This document shows positions 20,331 to 30,266 of a stretch of 64,000 nt of DNA, one piece after another. The stretch's first letter is position 1. The number at the start of each line of letters is the position of its first letter. Made by a program: the position numbers and the translations under genes. Origin of the DNA: Sesamum alatum (Eukaryota; Streptophyta; Magnoliopsida; Lamiales; Pedaliaceae). The notes beneath the pieces are model-generated. The model was given only the letters and a program-made list of their open reading frames with translations. It had not been told where the DNA came from and did no database searches. The stretch spans positions 12,433,866 to 12,497,865 of the forward strand of contig JACGWO010000011.1 of the NCBI GenBank assembly GCA_034509735.1. Reading direction: 5' to 3'.

Positions 20331-21453
20331 AGCGGAGGACCTTAAAGAAGGGAAGGCCTTTTTCCGCATACTGCGAGATGAATCGGTTAAGGGCCGCCAA
20401 TCTACCCACTAGCCTCTGCACTTCCTTGATCGATTTAGGTGGGGGCATGTTCATGATTGCACTGATCTTCTCCGGATTAGCCTCTATCCCTCTTTCCGAG
20501 ATCATGTATCCTAAGAATTTCCCCCCACGCACCCCAAAGGCGCACTTCGCTGGATTTAGTTTCATACCAAATGACTTCAAAATTGAGAAACATTGCTGTA
20601 AGTCTTTGATGTGGTCTTCCTCCTTCACACTTTTTATCAACATGTCGTCTATATACACCTCTATGTTCCGGCCGATTTGATTCTGAAACAAATGATTGAC
20701 AAGTCGCTGGTACGTTGCCCCCGCATTTTTCAGCCCGAAGGGCATCACATTGTAGCAGAAGACTCCTTGGTCCGTGATAAAGCTTGCTTTCTCTTGGTCT
20801 TCCGGTGCCAAGGGTATTTGGTTGTATCCTTGGTAAGCATCCAAGAAGCTCAACATCTCACACCCGGAGGTGGAATCGACTAGCAAGTCGATCTGTGGGA
20901 GGGGAAAAGGATCTTTCGGGCATGCCTTGTTCAAGTCCATGAAGTCGATGCACAAGCGCCACTTTCCATTTGGTTTTGGGACCAGTACTACGTTAGCCAA
21001 CCACTCCGGATATTGCACGGGGCGTATGTACTTGGCTTTCAACAGCTTATCTACTTCTCCTTTTATGGCCTGACTTCTTTCTGCTCTGAACATCCTTTTC
21101 TTTTGCTTCACGGGTTTTGCGTCGGGATTCATACTAAGGTGGTGCATAATAACATCGGGTGAAATCCCCTGGAGATCCCCTATACTCTATGCGAACACTT
21201 CTTGATTTTCTCTTAGAAATTGGCTTAGGCGTTCTTCTGTGAAGGGGCTCATTGTGGTGCCTATTTTCGTATTCTTTTCCTCGCCTTTCCATGCGAGGTT
21301 AATTACTCTTTTTTCTCCGAATTTCCCTTCCATGGGATCCTTCGGGGTTTCCCATGCATCGGAACCTACATTTGTCATAATCCTTTTTCCTTTTCGTTTT
21401 GTCCTCAGCCATCCAACTTTTTCCGCGACCTCTTTAGGGTATTTGCGTAACAT
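20329..21453 (-). pseudogene. Gypsy reverse transcriptase
   Basis: The open part (21147-20329, 272 codons) holds the RT palm and fingers: YPEWLANVVLVPKPNGKWR, DLNKACPKDPFPLP, FLDAYQGYNQI, MPFGLKNAGATYQRL and the active site VYIDD (residues 164-168 of this frame), then LNPAKCAFGV and the thumb. Upstream, 21453-21187 is the same frame (linker ending FLRENQEVFA), cut off by one in-frame stop near 21186. Apart from that stop this part is well preserved. In active relatives it is one piece with protease and gag in a polyprotein. Confidence 0.88.
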
Positions 21454-21475
21454 TCCCTCGCCATCCGTTCATCTC

Positions 21476-22288
21476 CTAGTGCTCTCCCACTCCTTCTGGG
21501 GTGGGGAACTTAAGTTTCATGTGGAAAGTGGATGTTATGGCCCGAAAGAGGTTCATGCTCGTCCTGCCCAAGATGACATTATAGGCGGATGGCGCCTTGA
21601 CCACGAGAAATTTCACCATCTTAGTTGACCTTTTACGGTAGGAGCCCAACGATAGTGGTAACGTCACCTTCCCCAATGGTTCGATCATCTCGCCGCTGAA
21701 ACCTGTGAGTGGGGTGTAAATTTTCCGCAATTGAGCATTGTCGATCCCCAGCTGGACATATGCGTCGTATAATATAATGTCCGCTGAACTTCCGCTGTCC
21801 ACCAACACTTTCTTAACCCAGAAGTTGGATAGTGTGGCCGAAATGACCAAAATATTGTTGTTTCGGTCTCTCCTGGGATCCACGTCTTGCGAGCTAAAGG
21901 AGATTTCCTCTAGTTTCTCTAAGCCAACGGTGTGGACTTGAACAGGGGTCTGCCAGTGGGCTCCCCTTGCTTCCCGAACAAGTGCTTTCCTTGCGTTCAC
22001 GGAGTCCTCCTCTGTTGGGCCTCCCAAAATTACTGCTATGACTCCTGCTGTAGGAAGGTTTTTCCCATTCGGGTCCTGGGCGGAAGTCGAGCCATGGGGG
22101 GTGCGAATCGGCCCTTGGTCAGATGCTTGTCCTCTCGGACGCTGATTGACATATTCCCTCAAGTATCCACGTTGAATCAATTTTTCTACTCGTTTTTGAG
22201 GTGGTGGCATTCCTCCGTCGTGTGCCCCCCTGTCCCGATGAAAACGGCAATACTTGTCCGACTTAAGCCTCTTGGGGTTGTCTTTCAT
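21476..22288 (-). pseudogene. Gypsy aspartic protease and gag zinc-knuckle remnant
   Basis: A 270-codon frame. The first 50 residues correspond to the end of gag; the zinc knuckle is degraded (YCRFHRDRG is present, the following C-terminal cysteine is lost), then IQRGYLREYV. From about 145 the retroviral-type protease begins, with VLVDSGSSADIIL and the catalytic Asp at residue 164, a flap-like region, and NVILGRTSMN as the second conserved block. A stop near 21476 and short frame breaks separate it from RT. Confidence 0.85.
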
Positions 22289-22300
22289 TTTTCTTGGCCA

Positions 22301-23488
22301 TTAATTGATCAAGCCCTGTTCTTCCGCCACCACTAAAATTTCTCCTCCGGATGCGGTAAGGGGAGTGTAATGCGTAAATCCAGTTGGCGGCTGGTGCTTA
22401 CGCTCCTCTTTCTTTCTCGGCTCATTTTCTTCCTCCCTACCATTCCTCTTAAAAGCAGGGGAAGGATCTGCGGCCTTGGACTCCTCTATTCGGATATATT
22501 TATGTGATCGCATAAGTAAATCTTCCAAAGTGGCCGAGGGCTTTCCGGCTATCGACTCCTTGAATCTTCCTGGGAGTAGGTTTTGTTGTACAATGCTGGC
22601 CAACAACTTATGGTTAACGTGGGGCACCTCGTGCACTGCTTCCACAAACCTTTGAATATAGTCTCTCAACGACTCTCTTTCCTTCTGCCGAATATTGAAC
22701 AGGTACGCGACCGTTTTCAGGGCCTTCTTGTTCATGAAAAAATAATGTAGGAAGCGTTGTGTCAGCTGCTCGAGGCTGGAAATTGTTCCAGCGGGCAGCT
22801 GGTTGAACCAAGCTAGAGCGCGTTTTGAGAGTGTAGTGCAGAAGACTTTGCAGTACCCCGCATCACTCAAATCATACCAATTGATCTTAGAGTAGAATTT
22901 GTCTAGATGTCCTTGTGGGTCTCCTGTGCCATCGTATTCTGAGAGGTTCAAGACCTTCACTCCCGCCGGGAGCGCCTCGGCTAGGATCGCCGAGCTGAAA
23001 GGGCTACGCCTTGGGGGGCCACCGCCAAGGGGAGGTAGGGATCCTCCATCACTCTTGGAGGTAAAAGTGCCGTGGGCTGCCTCAATTGTGAGGGGAGTTG
23101 GTCCGAGTCCTGGGCAACCTCTGAAACTCTGTTGTTCACCTCTTCCCCCCTTTGCTCATTCCCCTCAGGAGCCGAGGATTCTTCTCGACTTCGACTAGGA
23201 GAAGGAGGGGGCGGGTTCATGGGGTGGTTGTTCACAAACTGAGCCAGTGCTTGTGCGGCTGCCCGAGTGGTAGCATCCTTGATCAGTGCTAACAATGCTT
23301 CTTGTGTCAGCTGGATTGTTGCTCCTTGGGGTGGGACGCCTCCTAGGTGGCACCTGGTCAAGAGGTGGTCCAGCCACTCCGTTGGGGGGATCTTGTCCAT
23401 GGGGTGGTGATTGTTCACGTGGTGGTGATCGTTCAAGGGGTGGGTGCAGCTCTGCTCCGTTATCATGAGTCTCCAGGGCAATATCCAT
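22301..23488 (-). pseudogene. Gypsy gag (capsid-like) protein, frameshifted
   Basis: Structural protein that packages element RNA in relatives. From Met 23488 a Pro-rich N-terminal part runs in one frame and switches to a second (23481-22981) containing IQLTQEALLALIKDATT. The retrotransposon gag core follows at 22960-22301 (219 codons): DPQGHLDKFYSKINWYDLSD, RALAWFNQLPAGTI, LRDYIQRFVEAVHEVPHVN, GRFKESIAGKP. The same blocks recur in the second gypsy element at 61.5-62.1 kb. Frame changes near 23480 and 22970 break the gene. Confidence 0.85.
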
Positions 23489-23540
23489 CCCCGTCGCGTG
23501 CTCGTGACCTGGTTTGCATTCTCAATGTCGGGGCAATGCT

Positions 23541-23558
23541 TCCCACAAACGGCGCCAA
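23541..23558 (-). other. Primer binding site of the gypsy element
   Basis: On the minus strand, directly after the 5' LTR, the sequence reads TTGGCGCCGTTTGTGGGA. TGGCGCC at this place is the tRNA-complementary primer site common in plant Tat and Athila gypsy elements. Confidence 0.75.
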
Positions 23559-23820
23559 TGATGTGGAAGTGGTTCTTAGTAAAGGATTAATCGGTAAAAA
23601 TTATCTTCGACACAATTGCAGCCCAAGTCTTTAGAGAGAGAATTTTTGTATGAGTAGTCAAATTAATGAATAGTAGCTTAGCATTAAAAAATAATATATC
23701 TCGTATTTATAGTGGTTTGGTTATTTTATGGTGAGATAGGGTGCATCTATTTACCATATGATGTACGCAGGAAATTACTCTTATGCCCTTGTAAGTAAAT
23801 TATAATTACTGTTATATATA
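23559..23820 (-). repeat. 5' LTR of the Tat-type gypsy element
   Basis: Pairs with 15852-16114. On the minus strand a TATA box (CTATAAATACG) lies at 23712-23702, inside the LTR, as expected for the element promoter. The terminal TG has become TA (TATATATAAC versus TGTATATAAT in the other LTR), a point change after insertion. Confidence 0.8.
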
Positions 23821-24402
23821 AATAAGAAGAAAAAAGAAAATGAGCCTTCATTACGAAAAGGAAAAAGCAATTAATTGCAATGAAAAGTTCCGACGAGTAA
23901 TTTTGAAATCCATCACAATATGTTGTGACGGAAATTTCGACACACAAAAAAAAAAAGGGACACATCATGAGAAAACCTACCGCAAATTCTGTCTTAAGGT
24001 CGTATGTAGCCTCATCAGTCAATATCATATACGGACATCTAATTTTTTCCTTGTTCATATATGCAATCGAATTTTTTGCACATCATATGAACAAACAAAT
24101 ACTCTCCTCAAACTCTTGTCTAATATCTACTGTGCGAGGTATAGGTTTTTTCTGATACATCAATTTTTTTCAATTTCCTAAACATTCTAGTTCCAGCTAA
24201 TAATAGATAAACTATACATATTTACGCTATAAAAAAATAATATATAATTTCAAGATAATACAAGTATAACTATTTATGCTAACAAAAAAATAATATATAC
24301 TGAAGAATATATATACTACAAGTAGAATTATTTACGTCCGATATACACAAAAATCACACATAATTTCAAGAATACAAATATTGTAATTATTCATGCTGGA
24401 AC
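23821..24402. other. Intergenic, decayed transposon-like DNA
   Basis: No gene. Phrases such as 'ccatcacaatatgttgtgacggaaatttcg' at about 23911-23940 resemble CACTA subterminal repeats. The rest is AT-rich. Confidence 0.4.
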
Positions 24403-25095
24403 CACTAGAAAAGACTTAACATTAGTCATGGTTAAAAATAAATAGTTGTAGAAAATAGTCATTCACTACGGCCAGAAAATGGTTGTTGGTCGTGATTTTG
24501 CAGGAAAAATTGCATTTTACATCCCATAACTTACACCATTTGTGATTTTGGTCCCATTAATTTTTGACGTAGCAATTTTGGTCTCATAAGTCCAGAAGCG
24601 TTGCAATTTTAGTCCCATTGACAAAATCCGTTAAAATTTTAACAGAAGGAGCACGTGCTCCATTAAGTCCATAAGTCACATATAATGAAATGTTGCAATT
24701 TTAGTCCCATAAGTCCACAAACGTTGCAATTTTAGTCCCATGGACGAGCTCCTTCCGTTAAAATTTTAACGGATTTCGTCAATGGGACTCAAATTTCAAC
24801 ATTTGTGGACTTATGGAACCAAAATTGCTACGTCAAAAATTAATGGGATCAAAATCGCAAACAGTATAAGTTATGGGACGTAAAATACAGTTTTCCCTGA
24901 TTTTGCGAGTGTGGTTAAAACATTTGTTATGGCTAAAAGCCATAGCAAAAATATTTGTTATGACTCATGTTTTCATGGTGGATAATCTAAATTTTTGCAA
25001 CGATTTTTGTTTAACCATAATTAATAATAATTATTTACCGTAATTTTAGTACATAACCAATAAAATCGTAACCAATAGTAAATTTTTTTGTAGCG
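24403..25095. mobile_element. MITE family X, copy 2, interrupted by another MITE
   Basis: Starts CACTAGAAAAGACTTAAC and ends TTTTTTTGTAGCG, with a perfect 3-bp target duplication AAC on each side (24400-24402 and 25096-25098), as in CACTA elements. The interior matches copies 1 and 3 once the 24502-24897 insertion is removed. Confidence 0.8.
24502..24897. mobile_element. Mutator-like MITE nested in family X copy 2
   Basis: Ends AGGAAAAATTGCATTTTACA... and ...GACGTAAAATACAGTTTTCC. Flanked by the 9-bp duplication TGATTTTGC (24493-24501 and 24898-24906). Many 'ttttggtcccata' and inverse motifs make it nearly palindromic. Confidence 0.85.
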
Positions 25096-25177
25096 AACAT
25101 AGTATGTTTAAATATATACTAGAACTAACATAAAATTTATAATATAATTGATTATATACTTTAACAATGAAACAATC

Positions 25178-25860
25178 GGGATAATTACATTGTTCCTCCT
25201 CATACTTAATCACTTATTCATTTTTGTCCTTCAAATATTTAATTTTAGTTCCCTATCTTGACATCTTTTAAATCTGATGAAAAGTGATCAGGAGATGGCA
25301 CGAGATCACTTTGGGACGAAAGGCAACCACTAGTTCCCGTCAAAATATTTGAGATATGTTGTTGTTGTGAAAATTTCATATACTATCATTAACAAAGCTC
25401 AATTCTTTCAGGAATATCCGGCAGCTGTCTTACTCTGCATGATTATGTGTCTCTCACGTGATCATTTTTCCATCAGATTTGCAGTCCAAATTAATGATCA
25501 GATGAAAATTGTCAAAAAAAATGTGAAGATTTGGGAATAAAATTGTGGAGGGTTAAATGCAATTTGCCCCCTGTATTAACCAAAAAAGAGCAATTACCCC
25601 TCTGTGAAAAAATAACTAGCAATTTACCCTCCCCCTGTGTTATTCAAAATGCAGCAAACAACCCCTCACAGGGGGATTTTTTGCACCATTTTTTAAAATA
25701 CAGGTGGTAAATTGCTATTTATTTTTTCACATGGGGTTTTTTGCACATTTTGCATATCACAAGGGGGGTAATTGCATTTTTCCCAAATTGTGAATCTAAC
25801 TTTTTAGGGACCAAAAGCAAATAAGTGACCAAGTATTAGGATGAAAAATATAATTACCCC
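25178..25860. mobile_element. Mutator-like MITE containing a second MITE
   Basis: Ends GGGATAATTACATTGTTCCT... and ...GGATGAAAAATATAATTACC form inverted repeats extending about 40 bp (matching ACTTAATCACTTATT to AATAAGTGACCAAGT). No clear target duplication. Interrupted by the element at 25550-25784. Confidence 0.65.
25550..25784. mobile_element. Nested Mutator-like MITE, 235 bp
   Basis: Ends GGGTTAAATGCAATTTGCCC and GGGTAATTGCATTTTTCCC. Flanked by AAATTGTGGA and AAATTGTGAA (10 bp, one difference). Rich in paired 'aattacccctctgtg' and 'cacaggggg' phrases. Confidence 0.78.
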
Positions 25861-25953
25861 TGTCGCAATTAGTTCAATTAATTAATTATGGACGCGTTGA
25901 TCCAAATCAACATTCAGATACAATGTGATATACAACAACTAATAAAAGATTAA

Positions 25954-26823
25954 GAGTATGTTTGGTTGGGGAGAAAAGTGGAAGTATAGGAGAAGTGAAA
26001 GTAAAAGATGATGTATAAGAAAAAGTTTAGCGTTTGGTTTGGAGGAAGAGGTGGAGGGGAAGTAAAACTGGATGTATATGAAACCCCTCCAGAGTCCAAT
26101 TTCGTTTCCGTCCGAAATTGGGCGGAAAAGTGAAAGTATAAGGCCAAAAAGACAAAAAAGTATATATTTTATTTTTATTTACTCTATTGCCCATACATGT
26201 ATATATATTTTTCTCCAATTTTTTTCTCATTCTCACTGATAATACCATACATAATCGTCAGAGAAAAAATAACTAAATCGTTGGAAAAACTACTGCGTTG
26301 AAGTCAACAACTTGATAAACATAATTTGCATTTGTGATTTTTTAGAATTTTTTATTGCTAATTTGCTATTAATCTTGATTGAATAATCATTTCCCCAATC
26401 GTGTTCCCTCTTCCCACCGCCGGCACGAGTAATTTTTATTTTATTTAAACTGAATAGTTTAGAATAAATGAACAATATACGTTTTGATGAATATTTTTAT
26501 TAATAAAAATTATTGTTCTTGTTTGATATATATTTTTATTACTAAGGTTTTTAAATCTTTGATATTAGTATAATATTAACTTGTTTTATTTTCTAATATA
26601 AAGTGAATAGAAAGGGTTAAACTGTAAAATTATAAAAATTAGTCTTTTCTTCTCAATCTAATTTTCTCGTACCAAACAAGGGAAAGTATTTGAGATTTAC
26701 TCCCCTTCCAATCATACCAAACAACTTGAAAGAAAAACTATTATTCTTTCTCTTCCCTTCCCCCTTCCCCTCCCCCTCCCCTTTTCACTTTCCCTTTCCT
26801 CTCATTTGAACCAAACAAACCGT
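25954..26823. mobile_element. hAT-like non-autonomous element, 870 bp
   Basis: The left end GAGTATGTTTGGTTGGGGAG is an inverted match of the right end AACCAAACAAACCGT. Both sides carry the perfect 8-bp duplication AAGATTAA (25946-25953 and 26824-26831), the length made by hAT transposases. The interior has no transposase. Confidence 0.7.
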
Positions 26824-26831
26824 AAGATTAA

Positions 26832-28050
26832 TTTATAATAGAGAGAGTTTTGTGTTGAAATATAATTGCTGAAACATAAATGAGAGGATGTTGACTCTAC
26901 ATAACAAAATTTGTTATGGATTTGCAATGAAAATATATATCGGGCTTAAATACATTTTTCGTCCTGTATCTTTTGTATTTTGACGTTTGAGTCCTTTATC
27001 TTTTTAAGTTAGCAAATAGGTCCTATAACTTTTTAATTTTTCACGATTTTGGTCCTTCAATCACCAGAGTTTGCAAATATTACCGGAAATTTTTTTTAAT
27101 TTGGGGCTTTTGTTCCATTGGTCAAATTACTGGCAGTAGGGAACCAAATTTTCGTCCTAAATCATTTATATTTTGGCGTTTTAGTCATTTATCTTTCTAG
27201 TGTAGCAAATAAGTCCTGTAACTTATAATTTTTCGCGATTTTGGTCCATTAAATTGACTAATGGGAACAAAAGCCCCAAATTAAAAAAAAAATTCCGGCA
27301 ATATTTGCAAACTCTGGCAACCGAAGGACTAAAATTGCGAAAAATTAAAAAATTAAAGGACCTATTTGCTACCCTAAAAAAATAAAAGACTAAAATGCCA
27401 AAATACAAAAGATACAGGACGAAAATTATATTTAATCCATATATATATCGGTTAGAAGCTACGACTGTGTGACGAAATTTGTGATGGATTTACAACGAAG
27501 AACATTATATCAATTATATTTGCAATGAAACCTACATTACAAACTAAATATAATTATTACCGCCCCACACTTGCAACACTATTTGTGAAAAACTTGCAAT
27601 GGAATATTGAGGATGAGGCAGGACCAAGAAATTAATTTCACTCCTATTGGATAGGACAACTTTGCGACGGACTCTACATTTGTCGCAAGTTCAATCCAAG
27701 TATCTCCTAAATATTGCGACGAAATTTCTGTCCTAACAACTCTGTCGCATTTGTCTGGTGGAAAAATTTCAGTTTACTTAGTGACAAGCGTTTGAGACGG
27801 AGCTGGATTTGGTCACAAATCTCGTTACCATTTTGAGAGTTCATTTGTAAATGTTGTCAAATTGGCATCTCAAATCTGCAACACCAGCCTGTCGTTGCAA
27901 ATACTGTCGCAGATTTGCAATGAAAGGTTGTCCGAAATTTGCGACACAACGAGCGACATCTTCTTCTGCCACCAAATTTACGGGCGAGACTTGCGACAAA
28001 CGGGTTGTAATAAATTGGCGTCATACTTTTTCAATGAGTTTTGCTCAAAG
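26832..28050. mobile_element. CACTA-like non-coding repeat block
   Basis: Dense short phrases such as 'gcgacggactc', 'ttgcgacgaaatt' and 'atttgcgacac' on both strands look like CACTA subterminal arrays. It is interrupted by the MITE at 26942-27438. No ends with target duplication were found and no coding sequence is supported. Confidence 0.4.
26942..27438. mobile_element. Mutator-like MITE, about 497 bp
   Basis: Terminal inverted repeats GGGCTTAAATACATTTTTCG... and ...GACGAAAATTATATTTAATC, extended by GATACAGGAC / GTCCTGTATC. The AT-rich flanks (ATATATATC on both sides, offset by two bases) give a possible 9-bp duplication. Internal motifs are shared with the 7072 and 8768 elements. Confidence 0.75.
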
Positions 28051-29016
28051 AACTAGAAGAACTCTAATATTAGTCATGATTAAAAATAAATAGTCGTAGT
28101 AAATAGTCAATAACCACGACCACATAATGGTTGTTGGTTGTGATTTTTGCGAATGTGTTTAACTATTTGTCATGACTAAAGTCATGAAAAACATTTGCTA
28201 TGACCTATAGCCATGGAAAAAATAGCATCTATGGTGTATAATCTAAATTTTTGCATTGGTTTTTGATTAATTATGGTGAATTATAATTAGGTGAAATAGC
28301 AATTTTGGTCCCATAAGTTAGGCTCTTTTTACTTTTGGTCCCATTCGTTTCGAGATTGACACTTTTGGTCCTGTAATTTACAAAAATTCGCACTTTTGGT
28401 CCCCATCAACTTTTTCGCTTGTTTTTTAACGGATGGGGCCATGTGTTCAGCACGTGGTCATTAAGTACTTTTTGTTGGAGGGAAAATCAGCATGCCTTCT
28501 CGCAACACTTTGGGAGAGAAATATGACTACCGTCAGGGGAAGAGAAAAACAAATTTGAAAGGAAATTAGGATAAAGAAAGGGGGATTTCTCTCTTCTCTC
28601 ACAAAAGTTGAATCTATGGGAAGGCTGGGAAATTTTTGTGAGAGAAAGAAGAAATTCCTCTTTCCTTGTCCTAATTTCATCCAAAATTTATTTTATTTTT
28701 CCTCCTCAGAGGTAATTATATTTCTCCCCCCATGTGTTGCTAAGCTTGAAAACGAGTCAATTTTTCCTCCAGCCAAAAATACTTAACGCAACACGTGACC
28801 CATGCCGTTAAATTACAGACGGTGAAGTGGATGAAGACCAAAAGTGTGAATTTCTGTAAGTTACAGGACTAAAAATATTAATCCCCTAACGAATGGAGCC
28901 AAAAGTGAAACGAGCCTAACTGTTGGCACCAAAAATACTATTTGCCCTAATAATTATTTACTACAATTTTAGTTCACAATCAATAAAGTAGGCCAATAGT
29001 AAATTTTTGTCTAGTG
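28051..29016. mobile_element. MITE family X, copy 3, interrupted by another MITE
   Basis: Left end AACTAGAAGAACTC, right end TTTTTGTCTAGTG, 3-bp duplication AAG on both sides (28048-28050 and 29017-29019). The interior matches copies 1 and 2 outside 28290-28947. Confidence 0.75.
28290..28947. mobile_element. Mutator-like MITE nested in family X copy 3, 658 bp
   Basis: Ends GGTGAAATAGCAATTTTGGT... and ...CACCAAAAATACTATTTGCC. Flanks TTATAATTA and TAATAATTA (9 bp, one difference). The interior holds opposed 'acttttggtcc' repeats, plus a central block about 28480-28720 that is not palindromic. Confidence 0.75.
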
Positions 29017-29019
29017 AAG

Positions 29020-29415
29020 GAACTGGTCCAAATCCATCGAAGCATCCGGTACAAATTGCAACAAATTCATCCATAGCAAATTTTTGGAAAAATTACAAGT
29101 TGCCTTATTTGTAATTTTGGTTCTATTATTTTTTTTTAGTTCTAAACCTTAATTTCAAAAAAAAAATGCATTTATAGTTCTAAATCTTAATGTCGCTAAA
29201 TTTCTAATGGGCACAACCTTAATTCCACTCATTCCATCAGAAATTTAATGGAATTAGATTTGGGAGTAAAATTGCCTTTCACCTGTACGTAGCAGATGCA
29301 ACGTGGTTGGTTAAAAAATAATGAAACTAAAATCCCTATAATACATTCGTTTTCTAGTGCTTAGTAACTCTGTGGTCGGAAAACAATGCATAGAGGTATA
29401 CAAGCAAATTGCATG
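29020..29415. other. Intergenic, MITE fragment
   Basis: AT-rich. Phrases 'ttctaaatcttaatgtcgc' and 'taattttggttcta' suggest a decayed Mutator-like MITE end at about 29090-29290. No gene. Confidence 0.4.
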
Positions 29416-29663
29416 CACTACAAGAAAATAGCTTAATAGCAACAATAAAATTTGTTGTCGAAATAGCAAGTAAAATTTTCATTGCTAATAACATATATTT
29501 TAAATAATTCGTTGTTAAATTTGTTAGCAAGTAAATTTTTGTTGCTAAATTAATTAGCAAGTAAATTTCTTGTATTAATTAATGCATTAGTAACGAGAAT
29601 TTTACTTGCTAATTAGTTCGACGCTGATTTTTTTCGTTGCAATTGAGAATTTTTCTTGTAGCG
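29416..29663. mobile_element. CACTA-type MITE, second copy, inverted
   Basis: Starts CACTACAAGAAAATAGC and ends TTTTTCTTGTAGCG. Perfect 3-bp duplication ATG on both sides. Reverse complemented it aligns along its length with 8435-8704 (shared 'taatacaagaaatttacttg'). Confidence 0.82.
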
Positions 29664-29666
29664 ATG

Positions 29667-30250
29667 ACGCGAATGAACAGTAAAATCCTTTCAACAAAGA
29701 CGGCCTAAAGGCAGTGTGATCTGCCCAGAAAAGTTCTGCTACTTAATAATGCATGTGTTCTTAGAGTTGAAAATTTAAATGGACTATTATTATATACAAT
29801 AAATTAATTAGAAGCCACTTGATGCTGGGCACAATATTATACTCTGGGACTGCCCACTTGATGCTTGGCATAATATTTTGGAAGTGCAAGATGATTCAAG
29901 CACTACGCATTTTCTTGTGGTTTTCTGCTGATGCATGTATCGTCCGCAGTAGAAGTTGACCTTAAGAGATGAAGTCATTCTGAAAAAATTAATAGTATCA
30001 CAAGGGCAGCAATTGGTGTTTAATCAGGGAGGATTTACGGTGTAGGTTCGTGGCGAACGTCCACTGTGATTTGATTGTACTGATCAATTATCCCATTGAA
30101 TTTTTTATTTCAAATCATATTATATATATGTTCTATTGCGCGCAATTATTGTATACACAATACGTATATAATAATTTCTAGAATAATTAAGCGATGTAAT
30201 CTTTAAGTATACATAGCATGTTATGTATTTATATGAAAAAATAGTGATAC
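29667..30250. other. Intergenic, no gene seen
   Basis: No sustained coding frame and no repeat structure recognised. This is the pre-insertion site of the LINE. Confidence 0.5.
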
Positions 30251-30266
30251 AAGAGGATTTAAAATA

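Larger units (their letters stand above)
15852..23820 (-). mobile_element. Tat-type Ty3-gypsy element, internally deleted
   Basis: About 8.0 kb with two near-identical LTRs (15852-16114 and 23559-23820). Minus-strand order from the right is LTR, primer binding site, gag, protease, RT, RNase H fragment, integrase C-terminus, a spacer, then an ORF of opposite strand and the 3' LTR. Protease-RT-RNase H-integrase order marks it as gypsy. The TTGGCGCC-type primer site, the gag type and the antisense ORF near the 3' LTR point to the Tat (Retand/Ogre) lineage. RNase H to integrase core is deleted, and frameshifts and stops occur, so it cannot transpose unaided. The 5-bp flanks (GAGGA and AATAA) do not match. 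Confidence 0.85.

Noticed and set aside
24403..29016. Regularly repeated short motifs considered as a CRISPR-like or satellite array
   Set aside because: Motifs alternate in orientation and belong to nested MITEs; no constant repeat-spacer period.
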